Shown: in pieces, positions 1 to 8,974 of the stretch
How the letters are laid out: the number at the start of each line of letters is the position of its first letter
Numbering within the stretch: position 1 is the stretch's first letter
NCBI RefSeq assembly: GCF_938041645.1
Contig: NZ_CALIST010000022.1
Coordinates: forward strand, 1-64,000
Source: an uncultured Campylobacter sp.
GTDB lineage: Bacteria; Campylobacterota; Campylobacteria; Campylobacterales; Campylobacteraceae
Reading direction: 5' to 3'
Length of the DNA: 64,000 nt
Notes under the pieces: model-generated
Told to the model about the DNA's origin: nothing
Databases searched by the model: none
Seen by the model: the letters and a program-made list of their open reading frames with translations, nothing else
Made by a program: the position numbers and the translations under genes

Positions 1-2
1 CT

Positions 3-335
3 TGGGATATATTTTGTTTTTATGGGATTCAGTATATTGAACTGTTTAAAAACGAAAAAGCTGATTTTGGTGTTGGATTTTTCCTAAGCGGAGATAAAAA
101 ATTTATTAATGATTATATAAAATTCTCAAAAAGACGAATAGTAGTAATAAACCATAGAGAAAAAACATTTCAAGCCATTGCAGACATAAAAGAGCTAGAT
201 AAGTTATTATACGAAAATTGCTTTAACAATACTCTACCTCCAGGGTATGTTAAGCATAAAAATCTTATAGCATTATCGCTTATATTAAAAGAATATGCTG
301 AAAAGAGAGTAAAAGAATTGAAGCTGGCATTATAA
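3..335 (+). CDS. C-terminal part of an unrecognised protein (5' end outside window)
   Basis: The frame is open from the first complete codon of the window to a TAA at 333-335, giving at least 110 residues with no start codon needed. The product is rich in Lys, Ile, Phe and Tyr, ends in a charged helix-like stretch (EYAEKRVKELKLAL), and shows no motif I recognise. The DNA is clearly AT-richer than the host genes from 1 kb onward, which suggests transfer. The next 200 bases carry no gene. Function unknown; that it is coding is fairly likely because of the long open frame without internal stops. Confidence 0.55.
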   Translation, partial: WDIFCFYGIQYIELFKNEKADFGVGFFLSGDKKFINDYIKFSKRRIVVINHREKTFQAIADIKELDKLLYENCFNNTLPPGYVKHKNLIALSLILKEYAEKRVKELKLAL

Positions 336-546
336 CTAACTAAGTTACTAGCGATTAGTTGTGCATTTCTACAAATCACTATGTGCTTTATAGCAAAAGC
401 GATAGAGGTAAATAAGCTTTTATAAAATTCATATTATAAGAAGTTTTTTGTGCAGTCTATTACAAAGCAAATCAAAAGTCCTACGAGTATGAGTGTGTAT
501 TTGTCTGCAATTGCTGCTCAATGAATATTTAGGCGACTGTGATATA

Positions 547-705
547 TTACTCTATTAAGGCGGCGACTTTTATTTCGCGCGGATTAAGAACCGGCACGCG
601 AACATTTATGCCTTTGATTTCATGGCTCACCGCGGACTGGCAAATTTTCTTGTTCGATACCGCACGGCGCGCCACGGCCAGTTTATAGCCGCATTCAGCG
701 ATAAA
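547..705 (-). pseudogene. C-terminal gene fragment, about 52 codons
   Basis: On the minus strand an open frame reads from about 705 to a TAA at 547-549. It has a protein-like composition (CGYKLAVARRAVSNKK, then INVRVPVLNPREIKVAALIE) and is GC-richer than its left flank. It has no start codon: going upstream the frame runs straight into the 29-bp repeat at 701-729 and a stop. I read it as the 3' remnant of a gene cut by whatever created the repeats. I do not recognise the family. Confidence 0.35.
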
Positions 706-793
706 TGACTAGCATACGATGCTTAAAAGCAGGAGGAACTACAGGTACTCTAAGTACTGGAAGTATAAATGACTAGCATACGATGCTTAAAAG
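701..793. repeat. Two perfect 29-bp direct repeats separated by 35 bp
   Basis: The 29-base unit (begins ATAAATGACTAGCATACGAT, ends GCTTAAAAG) occurs at 701-729 and again, identical, at 765-793. The 35-base spacer contains a near-palindrome around GTACTCTAAGTAC and an AGGAGG. Size and spacing look CRISPR-like, but there are only two copies, no cas gene is nearby, and the unit is not the usual Campylobacter type II repeat. A recombination scar or a 64-bp tandem repeat is more likely. Confidence 0.6.
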
Positions 794-1003
794 GGCGAAA
801 TTTTAAAATTTTAGTAAGCGCTTTGAGCGATTTCATGCGATCTAAATTATGAGCTAAATTTTGCGACTAATGGCATTAAATTTAGCTGCGTAAAGCGTCG
901 CGATAAAGCCGAATAAAAAGAAAATAGAGCCGCGCCTCAAAAATTAAAATTCCGCAAAAATATATTCGTTAAAAATCAAGCTCGTGCTCTTAAAATTTAA
1001 GGG

Positions 1004-1045
1004 TATAATTACGAAGAGAATTTATAAAATTTAACCGAAGGAGAG
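1004..1045 (+). promoter_or_regulatory. Promoter -10 box and ribosome site for the 1049 gene
   Basis: A perfect TATAAT lies at 1004-1009 (in GGGTATAAT), followed by AAGGAGAG at 1038-1045, four bases before the ATG. The stretch 794-1003 otherwise holds only AT-rich intergenic DNA with AAATTT palindromes. Confidence 0.6.
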
Positions 1046-1048
1046 ACC

Positions 1049-1750
1049 ATGAAAAAATTTCGCTCACTGCTGCTCTGTGCGGCGGCGGCTGCGACTTTGA
1101 GCGCCCAGGGTGAGGATAAAGTGGAAAAAATCACTTCGATCGACATCTATGTTTCGCCGTTTTATTCGGCTAAAGAGGGTAAGCCCGAATACGTGCATGT
1201 TTACGAGCCGATCGACGATCTGTTGATGAAAAACGACGTGGCGAGCCTAAAAAAGGCGATCAAAATCATCGAAGACGCCCCGGATATGGTCGCTCCGACC
1301 ACGCTGATGACGATCGCGGCGCGCGCTTATGATCTGGGGCTTAAGGACGACGCGGTATTTTGGTTCTACGCGGGCAAAAATCGATTCCTAACCTTCGCTC
1401 GCGTCATCGACATCAAGGACGAGATGTTTCATGAGACCGAGTCCGCGAACGCGGCGTTTTTACAGCTCGTCGGCAACGTGGTAAATCCATACGCATTCTG
1501 CGATCTCGCTAAACAGCGCGATGCGGCGGCACGCGCCAGGGACTGGGTCAAGGCGCACCCGTATAAAGCGATATTTGATGAGAAATTTCCATCGCACTTC
1601 GTAGATCGCGCCGCTGCGCTCAAGGCAGCCGAGGACAAAATGGACGCCGCGCTGCTTAGGCAGGACGAGTTTTTCGCAGACCCCGCTAAAAAGGCGGACT
1701 TTCTAGCCAAGCGCAAAGCAAATAACGCAGATGAGCGCTTCTGCGATTAG
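1049..1750 (+). CDS. Exported protein of unknown function
   Basis: The 233-residue product begins with a clear Sec signal peptide (MKKFRSLLLCAAAAATLSAQ, cleavage likely after SAQ), so the mature protein should be periplasmic. The body is mixed alpha-helical and charged, with two cysteines well apart and no recognised domain. The start is fixed by a strong AAGGAGAG four bases upstream and a consensus -10 box. It stands alone; the next gene downstream has its own promoter after 412 bp. Function unknown. Confidence 0.8.
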   Translation: MKKFRSLLLCAAAAATLSAQGEDKVEKITSIDIYVSPFYSAKEGKPEYVHVYEPIDDLLMKNDVASLKKAIKIIEDAPDMVAPTTLMTIAARAYDLGLKDDAVFWFYAGKNRFLTFARVIDIKDEMFHETESANAAFLQLVGNVVNPYAFCDLAKQRDAAARARDWVKAHPYKAIFDEKFPSHFVDRAAALKAAEDKMDAALLRQDEFFADPAKKADFLAKRKANNADERFCD

Positions 1751-2162
1751 TGTCGCTTAACCAGCGGCACTTTTGAAAAATCGGCATTATTTGAAATTTT
1801 GAGCTATCAAAAATTTAGTACCACATTTTCATCTTTTCAAGTAGATCTGCGCGTGAATTTAAAATTTTATTACGTAGAATTTTATCACTAACGGCACGCA
1901 GTGAAGCTTTGATATAAATCAGACTAGATCTGTTTAAAATTTAGCAGAAGCTCGCACGCAATTCTATTTCGCATAAATTCTATCAACAACTAACACAAAA
2001 TCAGATCAAAATATTACTAAAATTCCAGCAGTTTGGCGACGTAAAATTTCACCGCTACCGCCTAAAAATCGAAGTTTTTTAAATTTAGCCGCGCGGCGAA
2101 ATTTTATCCGTTTTTATATACGAACATTATATAATTATCAAAATTTTTTCCAAGGAGAGAGG
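1751..2162. promoter_or_regulatory. Intergenic region with promoter for the 2163 gene
   Basis: No coding potential is visible. A TATAAT at 2130-2135 and an AAGGAGAG at 2152-2159 lie ahead of the next ATG. The rest is AT-rich with several AAATTTTA-type palindromes. Confidence 0.55.
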
Positions 2163-3398
2163 ATGAAAAAGCTCGCTACGATACTTGCTCTGCTCTGTGC
2201 GGCAGCGTTTGCCAAGGAGTATGAGTATATGGTGCAAAGTATGAGCTACGGCTCACTCGGAGGGCGCAAGGAGAGCACGCATCTAAGCTACGACGCGGCG
2301 GCGCGCAAGCTGGAGCAGATAAGAGATACGAACTCCTCCGACGGCCTAGGCTCTAGCTACAAAGAGATCAGCTACTTTGACGAAAAGGGGGATATGGTCA
2401 AATTTGAAGTATTTAACCTCGATCTTAAAAGCGGCAAGTGGAAAAAAATAGAAGACTACACGGAAAGCGTAAAGGGTAACGTCACGACGCGCGAGAGCAA
2501 TTCGATAGTGGATGACGGCACGCGCAATGCGAGCAAAACCGTCTCCAGCTACGACGGTAACGCGACGCAGGACGTGAGATATAAGTTTGTAAAGGGCAAA
2601 TGGCAGAAAGAGAGCATGAACAGATCCGTAAAAAACGCGTGGGATAAGGAGGAGCTTACGATAAGCTTCAAATGGGACGGCAAGAGCTGGCAGCCCAAAG
2701 ATAAGATCGAAATTTTCTACGACGCCTCAGGAGAGATGAGCGGATACGTGAGCTACGAGTTTGTAAACGGCGCGTGGCAAAACAGCGAGCGAGAGATGCT
2801 TAACGGCGATCGAAACGGCAGCTACGAGCAGATCCGCAGCACTTTTAGGGGCGGCGCGTGGCAAAACGCGACGATGAGTAAGCACGAGCTTGATGCCGCG
2901 AAAGGCGAGGGGATCGTTACGAGCTTCATCTGGAACGACGAGAAGGGCGCGTGGGATAATATGAGCAAACAAACCGTTATCAAGAAGGGGGCGGATCTTA
3001 ATATGACCTCGTATCTGTGGGACGAGCGGCTTAAAGATTGGGTCAAAAGCTACTCAAACGGCGAAATTTACGACAAATCGGGCGAGCGCCCGCTCGTGCA
3101 AAGCCACGAATCAAATTCCAGTAGCGGCAAATACGTCTATAGCTACGACGAGCACGGCAGCAATACGGCGATGGATATCTACAAGCTTGACGCGAGCGGC
3201 AAATGGGTGCAAACCGGGCGCTCGGAGGCCACTTACGATACCGCAATCCCGGCTGATAGCGTGGGATACGGAGCCGCGCTGATGATGTTTGAGATGCCTA
3301 GCATTTACGCGATAACGAGCTTTAAGGAATTTAAGCTTAAAGACGGCAAGTCCGAGCTCATAACGGAGCAGACGTGGAAATATAAAAAGATAAAGTAG
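2163..3398 (+). CDS. Exported aromatic-repeat protein (paralogue of the 4098 gene)
   Basis: The 411-residue product has a signal peptide (MKKLATILALLCAAAFAKE). The mature part is built from repeats of roughly 40-45 residues that alternate a tryptophan motif (GKWQKES, DGKSWQPKD, NGAWQNSE, GGAWQNAT, KGAWDNMS) with tyrosine-rich beta strands (SYDEHG, YDASGEMSGYVSYEF). This suggests an elongated beta-repeat protein of the YD/WG-like type in the periplasm or on the surface. The protein at 4098-5537 has the same pattern, so the two are probably an old duplication. No enzymatic motif is visible; function unknown. Own promoter and strong RBS. Confidence 0.8.
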   Translation: MKKLATILALLCAAAFAKEYEYMVQSMSYGSLGGRKESTHLSYDAAARKLEQIRDTNSSDGLGSSYKEISYFDEKGDMVKFEVFNLDLKSGKWKKIEDYTESVKGNVTTRESNSIVDDGTRNASKTVSSYDGNATQDVRYKFVKGKWQKESMNRSVKNAWDKEELTISFKWDGKSWQPKDKIEIFYDASGEMSGYVSYEFVNGAWQNSEREMLNGDRNGSYEQIRSTFRGGAWQNATMSKHELDAAKGEGIVTSFIWNDEKGAWDNMSKQTVIKKGADLNMTSYLWDERLKDWVKSYSNGEIYDKSGERPLVQSHESNSSSGKYVYSYDEHGSNTAMDIYKLDASGKWVQTGRSEATYDTAIPADSVGYGAALMMFEMPSIYAITSFKEFKLKDGKSELITEQTWKYKKIK

Positions 3399-3650
3399 CG
3401 TTTGAAGATGCGTCGGTAAAATTTCGCGGCTAAATTTTACCTGCGCGGCGTTGTACGCGTACTGCGGTTAAATTTTATCGGCGTGGCGTTTAAATTTAAC
3501 AGGCGCGGCGACCCGCGAGCTATGCGGTTAAATTTAGCTAGCGCAGAGATATTCGTGCGCCGCGTAAATTTTAAAATTTAAATCCTACGCCGCGGCAAGT
3601 CCGTACGCAGCGACAGCAAAAGAAAAGGTTGAAAAACGGTTTTAATCAGA

Positions 3651-4013
3651 GTGATAAGAACGGCTATTTCGGCTTTAATTTCGGCGAGTATCTGTTTTAC
3701 CGCCGTAGAAGCGCAAGATCGCGGCGCGGCAAGCGGACAAAAACAGACGATAGGGGGCGGCGGGAGAGATGATCGGACGCCCGCAGGCAAGCAAAGTAGC
3801 GAAATAAGCGCAACAAAGCACGCAGACGAGCAAGGCGACGAGGCGCAAAATTTTAAAATCAAAAGGCACTATTTTCGCAGCTGTTCGTGCCTGCATAAAC
3901 AAAAATCAAAGGAGCCCGCCCGCCTCTACGATGAAATTTCGCAAGAGCAGGCCCGAAAGATCGGCGGCCTATTTCATCGGCTATTTCAAAGAGGGCAAGC
4001 TAAGCCGCTATGA
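3651..4013 (+). CDS. Doubtful exported small protein, possibly a broken gene
   Basis: A 120-residue frame starts with a signal-like stretch (MIRTAISALISASICFTAVEAQ) but no good RBS precedes it and most of the remainder is low-complexity. From 3931 to 4065 an overlapping frame reads MKFRKSRPERSAAY followed by FKEGKLSRYEKIYEGERAF. The latter has the look of a real conserved strand-turn motif and has an AGGAG upstream. The two frames together may be a gene broken by a frameshift near 3920-3960. Otherwise the 3399-4097 interval holds only AT-rich repeats. Confidence 0.3.
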   Translation: MIRTAISALISASICFTAVEAQDRGAASGQKQTIGGGGRDDRTPAGKQSSEISATKHADEQGDEAQNFKIKRHYFRSCSCLHKQKSKEPARLYDEISQEQARKIGGLFHRLFQRGQAKPL

Positions 4014-4097
4014 GAAAATTTACGAAGGCGAGAGAGCTTTTTCGAGCAAGGATATAAAGCGGTAGACGCGATTTAAAATTCAGATAAAGGAGCGGTC

Positions 4098-5537
4098 ATG
4101 AGAGGTATTTTTAAAATTTCGCCCGAGGAGGATGCGGCAAATTTTGCGGCGCTAAATTTAAAGGCGCGAGCGATTATTTCGGCGGGCGCTTTTGGGGAGC
4201 AGACGGCAGTTTTGGCAGACAAGCTTCGAGTGCGATCGGCAGTTTTAGCAGGCTCTATTTTAGCGGCGACATTAACGCTTGCGATGCCTGCGGGCGCGAC
4301 CGAGGCGAGTGCGACAGCAACGAAACATGCGGCACCTGATAAAATTTGCCTACAAAAGACGAGTTATAAAACAGAGGGCGGCGCCGTGCCGCGCTACGAA
4401 TATGAAGTGAGCCAAAACTACGACGCTAAAACCCACCGTCTAGAAAAAATCTACAAAAAGAGCGGCGAAGAGGGGGTGTCCGTATCGAAAAGCTTTAGCA
4501 AATTTGACGAAAGCGGCGAGCGCGAGATCGAAAATATCGAATACGACTGGGACGCAGATGCAAATAAATTTCGCGAAACGGCGATAAGCAAGCAGGAGAT
4601 CGCAAAGGACGGCTCGAAAATTTATTTTAGTCTGCAAAAGGACGGCAAGCCATACGAGGGTGAAAAAGCCGTCGAAAAGCGCGAGGGCAAAACAGAAATT
4701 TTACAAAATTTCACGCTAAAAAAGGGCAGATGGACGCCGACGCACCTTACTAAAAGAATTATCGACGAAAACGACAGAAACAATTTCGTAGCGACCTATG
4801 AATGGAACGCCAAAGCGAAAAAATGGATGCCCTACGAAAAATCGATATACCACTACAACGGCGACGCTTACGCGGGCTCAGAAGGCTACGCGTGGCGCGG
4901 CAAATGGGTGCCGCTTACAAAACACACGGTCTTTACGGCCGCGGACGGGACGCGCAGCGAGATAAATTTTATATGGAAGGACGACACATGGCAGCGCGAT
5001 GAAAAGATCTTGCGCAAGATCGAGCCTAAGTATAGGCGCTTTAGCGAGCTAAGATCGCGCTGGGACGCCGCAAAAAACGAGTGGAGGGAATACTACAAAA
5101 ACGTGCACGAGGAGACCGAGGAGAGTAGGCCTCTACGCGAGCGAACCGTGCTTTGGCGCGAGGAATCGCAACGCTGGGAGGTCGTGTTTGAAAACGAGTT
5201 TAGCTACGACGCGCGCGGCAACGTGATAAAAAATCGCGCGGCTTCCGATGGCAAGCAGTACGAGTATATTTACGGCTACGACGAAGCGGGCAACAACATC
5301 TCGATCATCCTGCGCGAGCCTGATGAGAGCGGCAAATGGCACGAGACGCAAAGGACGCAAAACGTCTTTGAGCCTGAAATTTTAGCGCACGACGTCCTGG
5401 ATCGCGGCTTCATCGGCGACTACATAGCCGCGGGCAAAAACGCGATCAAAAGCAGCAAGCAGTATTTTCTAAAGGACGGCGAGTTTAAGCTAAACGAAAC
5501 TCGCGAGTGGATTTACGGCAAATGCGAGCCGCAATAA
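4098..5537 (+). CDS. Aromatic-repeat protein with delayed signal sequence (paralogue of the 2163 gene)
   Basis: The product is 479 residues. The repeats (EWNAKAKKWMPYEKSIYHY, AWRGKWVPLTKH, IWKDDTWQRDEK, YDARGNVIKN, YDEAGNNIS) match the style of the 2163 protein. The hydrophobic export-type segment lies unusually far in, at about residues 46-66 (RSAVLAGSILAATLTLAMPAGA), after a charged leader. A good AAAGGAG before 4098 supports the long form, but an internal start nearer the hydrophobic segment is possible. Probably exported; function unknown. Confidence 0.75.
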   Translation: MRGIFKISPEEDAANFAALNLKARAIISAGAFGEQTAVLADKLRVRSAVLAGSILAATLTLAMPAGATEASATATKHAAPDKICLQKTSYKTEGGAVPRYEYEVSQNYDAKTHRLEKIYKKSGEEGVSVSKSFSKFDESGEREIENIEYDWDADANKFRETAISKQEIAKDGSKIYFSLQKDGKPYEGEKAVEKREGKTEILQNFTLKKGRWTPTHLTKRIIDENDRNNFVATYEWNAKAKKWMPYEKSIYHYNGDAYAGSEGYAWRGKWVPLTKHTVFTAADGTRSEINFIWKDDTWQRDEKILRKIEPKYRRFSELRSRWDAAKNEWREYYKNVHEETEESRPLRERTVLWREESQRWEVVFENEFSYDARGNVIKNRAASDGKQYEYIYGYDEAGNNISIILREPDESGKWHETQRTQNVFEPEILAHDVLDRGFIGDYIAAGKNAIKSSKQYFLKDGEFKLNETREWIYGKCEPQ

Positions 5538-5553
5538 AATTTAGAAAAGCCTC

Positions 5554-6105
5554 ATGAACGAGCCTTATATCGTTAAAATTTCAGATAGCGACGCGATGAT
5601 GTTCGGCTGCGAAGCGGACGAGCGGGTGCGCGAATTTGTCGCTAAATTTGACGGCCGGGAGTACGAAAGCGAGTTTGAGCGGACCAGCTATCTGCTCGGC
5701 ACGGACGTTTTTATCGAGGTCGCGAGCGAGGAGAGCTTAAATGAAGGCACCTTGCGCGCTCAAATTTCAAACGAAAAGGCTTTGGACGCTGACGGCGGCA
5801 CGACGTTTTTGAGCCTGCGCGAATGGGACGGCAAAGAGCATTGGCGAGTTCGCGCGAGCGATGAAATTTTACGCGCCATCAGCGAGGATGAGGACGGCGG
5901 CGCAGCGTATCTGCTTCTTAGCCCGCGACATATCGCCGCAGAGGAGCTGCGAGGCGCCTTTGCGGACAAGCCGCCGCAGGAGTTTGCGCGCATTATCGAG
6001 GCTTTGGAAGCCAAATACGATTGCAAAGACCGAATGCTCTGCTACGTCGTTTGCTATTTTACGCCGAGGGGCAAAGAGGGGATGCGGGCAGACTTCGGCG
6101 TCTGA
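5554..6105 (+). CDS. Conserved-looking cytoplasmic protein of unknown function
   Basis: The 183-residue acidic protein begins MNEPYIVKISDSDAMMFGC and has no signal peptide or membrane segment. It starts 16 bases after the preceding repeat protein and has no strong RBS, so it may be co-translated. Codon use resembles host genes. I recognise no family. Confidence 0.6.
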   Translation: MNEPYIVKISDSDAMMFGCEADERVREFVAKFDGREYESEFERTSYLLGTDVFIEVASEESLNEGTLRAQISNEKALDADGGTTFLSLREWDGKEHWRVRASDEILRAISEDEDGGAAYLLLSPRHIAAEELRGAFADKPPQEFARIIEALEAKYDCKDRMLCYVVCYFTPRGKEGMRADFGV

Positions 6106-6262
6106 ATTTGAAGCGCGACGGATTAAATTTAAATTTGACCGCGCAGCGCACTCATGCCAGATAGCGAGAGTTTGATTTTGCGCGTAAGACCTGCGCCGTA
6201 TGGGGCAAGTGAAATTTAAGCGACGAATTTAAAAATGCTGCGACTAGTGGAATGGGGTCAAA

Positions 6263-6610
6263 ATGATAAAATCCATAAAATTTGAGGGCGAAAGCATCGA
6301 GGAGCTGGAAGTTTGGTACTACGCCCCAAAGCACGAATGTAGCGCGGCGGAGTTCGCGAGAGAGTGCGGCAAGCTCGTGCGCGCGGACTTTGGGCTCGCC
6401 TCCCTTTACGAGATAAAATTTGAAAAATTCAAGTCCTGCGAGCTAGATGATTTTATGAAAGAGCGAATAACGGCAGCTTTGAGCGCGGCGGCTCTATCGG
6501 ACGAGCCTCAAAATTTCGCAATGGGCGGCGAGAACGACTGGGACTGGCAGGAGTGCTCGTTTGAGGCGAGCGGGCAGCGATTTTTACGCGTCTGGGCGAC
6601 ATCGGCTTGA
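6263..6610 (+). CDS. Small acidic protein of unknown function
   Basis: The 115-residue product (MIKSIKFEGESIEELEVWYY...) is soluble, with Trp and Tyr near the start and a WDWQE motif near the end. Only a weak GGGGT-type ribosome site precedes the ATG. Host-like codon use and a clean frame argue for a real gene. No family recognised. Confidence 0.5.
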   Translation: MIKSIKFEGESIEELEVWYYAPKHECSAAEFARECGKLVRADFGLASLYEIKFEKFKSCELDDFMKERITAALSAAALSDEPQNFAMGGENDWDWQECSFEASGQRFLRVWATSA

Positions 6611-6863
6611 TAAATTTAGCCGTAAATTTACTGGCTTTGCGCGTCCGAGGTTTCGGGCGGATTTGCTGCAAAGCGCTTGCAAAAGATGCCTAGCGACGTT
6701 AAAATTCCGCGCTACCGCTTATCTCGCGCGATTTATGTGTGTTTAGATGCGGTAGCGCAATCAAGCCCGCAGAGTGAGCTAGCGCGCCCTATTTCGCGCA
6801 AATTTACGCACAGAGGCGCAGCGGGCGCCTTACTCTGAGCCAAAATTTATTTGAAGGGAAAAT

Positions 6864-7577
6864 ATGAAAAACCTATTTCTAGTCGCGCTTGCGGCATTAG
6901 CGCTTAGCGGCTGCGCGGGCTTAAAATGCGGCGCAAAGGACGGGCGAGACGTCGCTGAGATCGACGTGCCCGAAGATGGCTGGACGAGATACCTAGGTAC
7001 CGACGGCGAGATCAAAGAGGTCGCATTTTTCACGGCGTTTTTCTCCAAGCAGTTCCGCCCGCACCCAAAAGACGGCGAAAAGATCGGCTTCGTGCTTACC
7101 AAAAAGAGCGGCGAACGCATACCGATAAGGCTCGGCAATATGTATAAGGCGGCAGACGGCGCATTTGCGCTCGCGGATCTTGACGCGCAGAGCGACGTAT
7201 GGCACGGAGCTCGGGAGCTACGAGGAGCAAAACGGGTGAAATTTTACAAATTTCAAGAAGGCAGCGTCAAAGTAACGGACTATGAGGCGCAAGGCGGGCT
7301 TTGCGAGGCGTTTTACGCAGGCGAAAAGATAAGCATCAAAAGCGTGCTAAGCCGCCATGCAAATAAGGCAGACGGGGCTAGCGGCGAAATTTCCACCGTG
7401 CAGACGCAGGGCGAAATATCGCGCGATGCCGTCAAAGCTTTAAACGCGCGGGAAAAGTCCTCGCTGCAAAGCTCTAACAAAAATTTAGCTAACAAAAAGA
7501 ACGTCGCGCAAAAAACCGATAGCGAGGCGTTAAAAACGGAGACGGAGGCGCTAAAAAATATTATCTGCTACAGATAA
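6864..7577 (+). CDS. Lipoprotein of unknown function
   Basis: The 237-residue product has a type II signal peptide with lipobox LSGC, the acylated cysteine being Cys17 (MKNLFLVALAALALSGCAG). The lipidated protein should sit in the inner or outer membrane facing the periplasm. The body (to about residue 160) is globular, and the last 70 residues are Lys/Ala/Ser-rich and probably disordered. An AAGGGAAAAT ribosome site precedes the ATG. Function unknown. Confidence 0.75.
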   Translation: MKNLFLVALAALALSGCAGLKCGAKDGRDVAEIDVPEDGWTRYLGTDGEIKEVAFFTAFFSKQFRPHPKDGEKIGFVLTKKSGERIPIRLGNMYKAADGAFALADLDAQSDVWHGARELRGAKRVKFYKFQEGSVKVTDYEAQGGLCEAFYAGEKISIKSVLSRHANKADGASGEISTVQTQGEISRDAVKALNAREKSSLQSSNKNLANKKNVAQKTDSEALKTETEALKNIICYR

Positions 7578-7661
7578 AAACGAAGTCGATTGAAATTTCA
7601 GTTTAATGAGTGAAAATTTTGCTAAAATTTTAAATAAAAATATCTTTTCAAGGAGTAAAAA

Positions 7662-8087
7662 ATGAGAAAAAGCGTTTTATTTTTCCTATTGCCGCTGTTT
7701 TTGTTTGGCGGCGAGGCGCAGAAGCAGCTAAACGTCTTTGAGCTAACGCCGTCAAAGATGCCGCCGCAGCAATTTAAAGTCGAAGCGATCTTTTCGAAAG
7801 AGATCAAAGCCGATTGCAACGACGCGTATCTGATCGGCGGCAAAATAGAGCAAAAAGAGGGCTCGGACGGGCTTTATTACGAGTTTAGCGGCGGCGATGA
7901 GCTTGCTCAAACGCTGATGCTATGCGACGGCAAGAAGCAAAAGAAGCGGATCTATTACGAGCTCACGCATCCATTCGCCTACGACGGCGGTGAAATTAGA
8001 ATTTTAGCGCCCAAAGACGTTAAGATCGAGCTTAAAATTTACGAGCTCGTAGAGAGCAAAGAGCCTAAAATCCGCAAGATGAAATAA
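7662..8087 (+). CDS. eco: Ecotin-family serine protease inhibitor
   Basis: The 141-residue precursor has a signal peptide (MRKSVLFFLLPLFLFGGEA), placing it in the periplasm. Ecotin landmarks follow in order: FELTPS near residue 26 (E. coli IQLTPQ), VEAIFSKEIKADCNDAYLIG (E. coli [20 protein letters not shown]), GGKIEQK, YYEF, LMLCDGKKQKK (E. coli MMACPDGKKEKK), then LAPKDVKIELKIYE. Cys52 and Cys88 match the family disulphide that holds the reactive loop. The P1 position aligns with Leu85 instead of E. coli Met84. Ecotins inhibit trypsin- and chymotrypsin-like proteases, including neutrophil elastase. RBS AAGGAG; monocistronic. Confidence 0.88.
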   Translation: MRKSVLFFLLPLFLFGGEAQKQLNVFELTPSKMPPQQFKVEAIFSKEIKADCNDAYLIGGKIEQKEGSDGLYYEFSGGDELAQTLMLCDGKKQKKRIYYELTHPFAYDGGEIRILAPKDVKIELKIYELVESKEPKIRKMK

Positions 8088-8244
8088 TTTCGCAAAAAAG
8101 CGCGATGAACCGAGCTTCTGCGTGACCGAATTTCCGCCGCGCAATAGATCTTTCATCGCGCGATGGGTTTGCGCGCAGGCGAGATAAATTCTACGGCGAA
8201 GAATGGAATTTCGGTATCGATGGGTCGTTTGGTTAAAATTTCAG

Positions 8245-8270
8245 TATAATTTCGCAAAAACAAGGAGAGA
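8245..8270 (+). promoter_or_regulatory. Promoter -10 box and ribosome site for the 8273 gene
   Basis: TATAAT at 8245-8250 is followed by AAGGAGAGA at 8262-8270, directly ahead of the ATG at 8273. Confidence 0.6.
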
Positions 8271-8272
8271 GC

Positions 8273-8974
8273 ATGTCAGAGAGAATTTTTGAAAGTCTAA
8301 AAGAGCTTTTGACGCAGCAGGGGGCGCGCTTCCGCGTCGTAGCTCACGAAAGCGCGGGCACATCCGCCGAGGTCGCCAAAATCCGCGGCACGCAGCTAGG
8401 GCAAGGCGCAAAGGCGCTGGTTTGCACGATCAAGGGCTTTAAGGACGGGCAAATTTCTTTCGCGCAAAATTTAAATTTAGTAAGCGCCGATGACGCACAA
8501 AATCTCGACGTCTCCGCCATTGCGAGCGCTCAAGGCTGCGAAAACGGCGCCTGCGCGGGAAATTTAACTTTAACCGCCGATCAAATTTGCGCAAACGTGC
8601 CGCAGCAGCTGAAGCTTCCTAGCGACAAACCCGCGGGCAGAAACGGCAGGATCTACGTCCTAGCGGTCTTTGCAGCCGATCACAAAACCGATCTCAAGCG
8701 CTTGGCAGAGGGGCTCGGCGGCACTAAAGCATCGCTCGTAAGCCCCGATGAAGTGGGCGATCTCACGGACTGCGTCATCGGCTCGGTACCGCCGTTTAGC
8801 TTCCACGACAAATTGCTGCTAATCGCCGATCCGTCGCTGTTCAGACGCTTTGATGAGATCGCTTTCAACGCGGGCTTGCTCGATCACTCGATCATCCTAA
8901 ACGTGCAGGATTACGCGCGCATCGCAGCTCCCCGCATCGTTAGCTTCACTGAAAAGGCTACGGAAGACGAATAG
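8273..8974 (+). CDS. YbaK/EbsC/ProX-type aminoacyl-tRNA deacylase family protein
   Basis: The 233-residue cytoplasmic protein has the YbaK-like fold: an N-terminal helix, HESAGTSAEVAKIRGTQLGQGAKALVCTIKG (residues about 25-55) and later a conserved GGTKASLVSPDEVGDLT segment that matches the family's GxxxAxxxxPExV motif. Members remove mischarged amino acids from tRNA in trans. The protein is longer than free-standing YbaK (about 160), with an insertion after residue 80. Strong own promoter and RBS. Confidence 0.75.
   Translation: MSERIFESLKELLTQQGARFRVVAHESAGTSAEVAKIRGTQLGQGAKALVCTIKGFKDGQISFAQNLNLVSADDAQNLDVSAIASAQGCENGACAGNLTLTADQICANVPQQLKLPSDKPAGRNGRIYVLAVFAADHKTDLKRLAEGLGGTKASLVSPDEVGDLTDCVIGSVPPFSFHDKLLLIADPSLFRRFDEIAFNAGLLDHSIILNVQDYARIAAPRIVSFTEKATEDE

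Noticed and set aside
701..793. CRISPR array
   Set aside because: Only two units, no cas genes, and the unit does not resemble known Campylobacter repeats.
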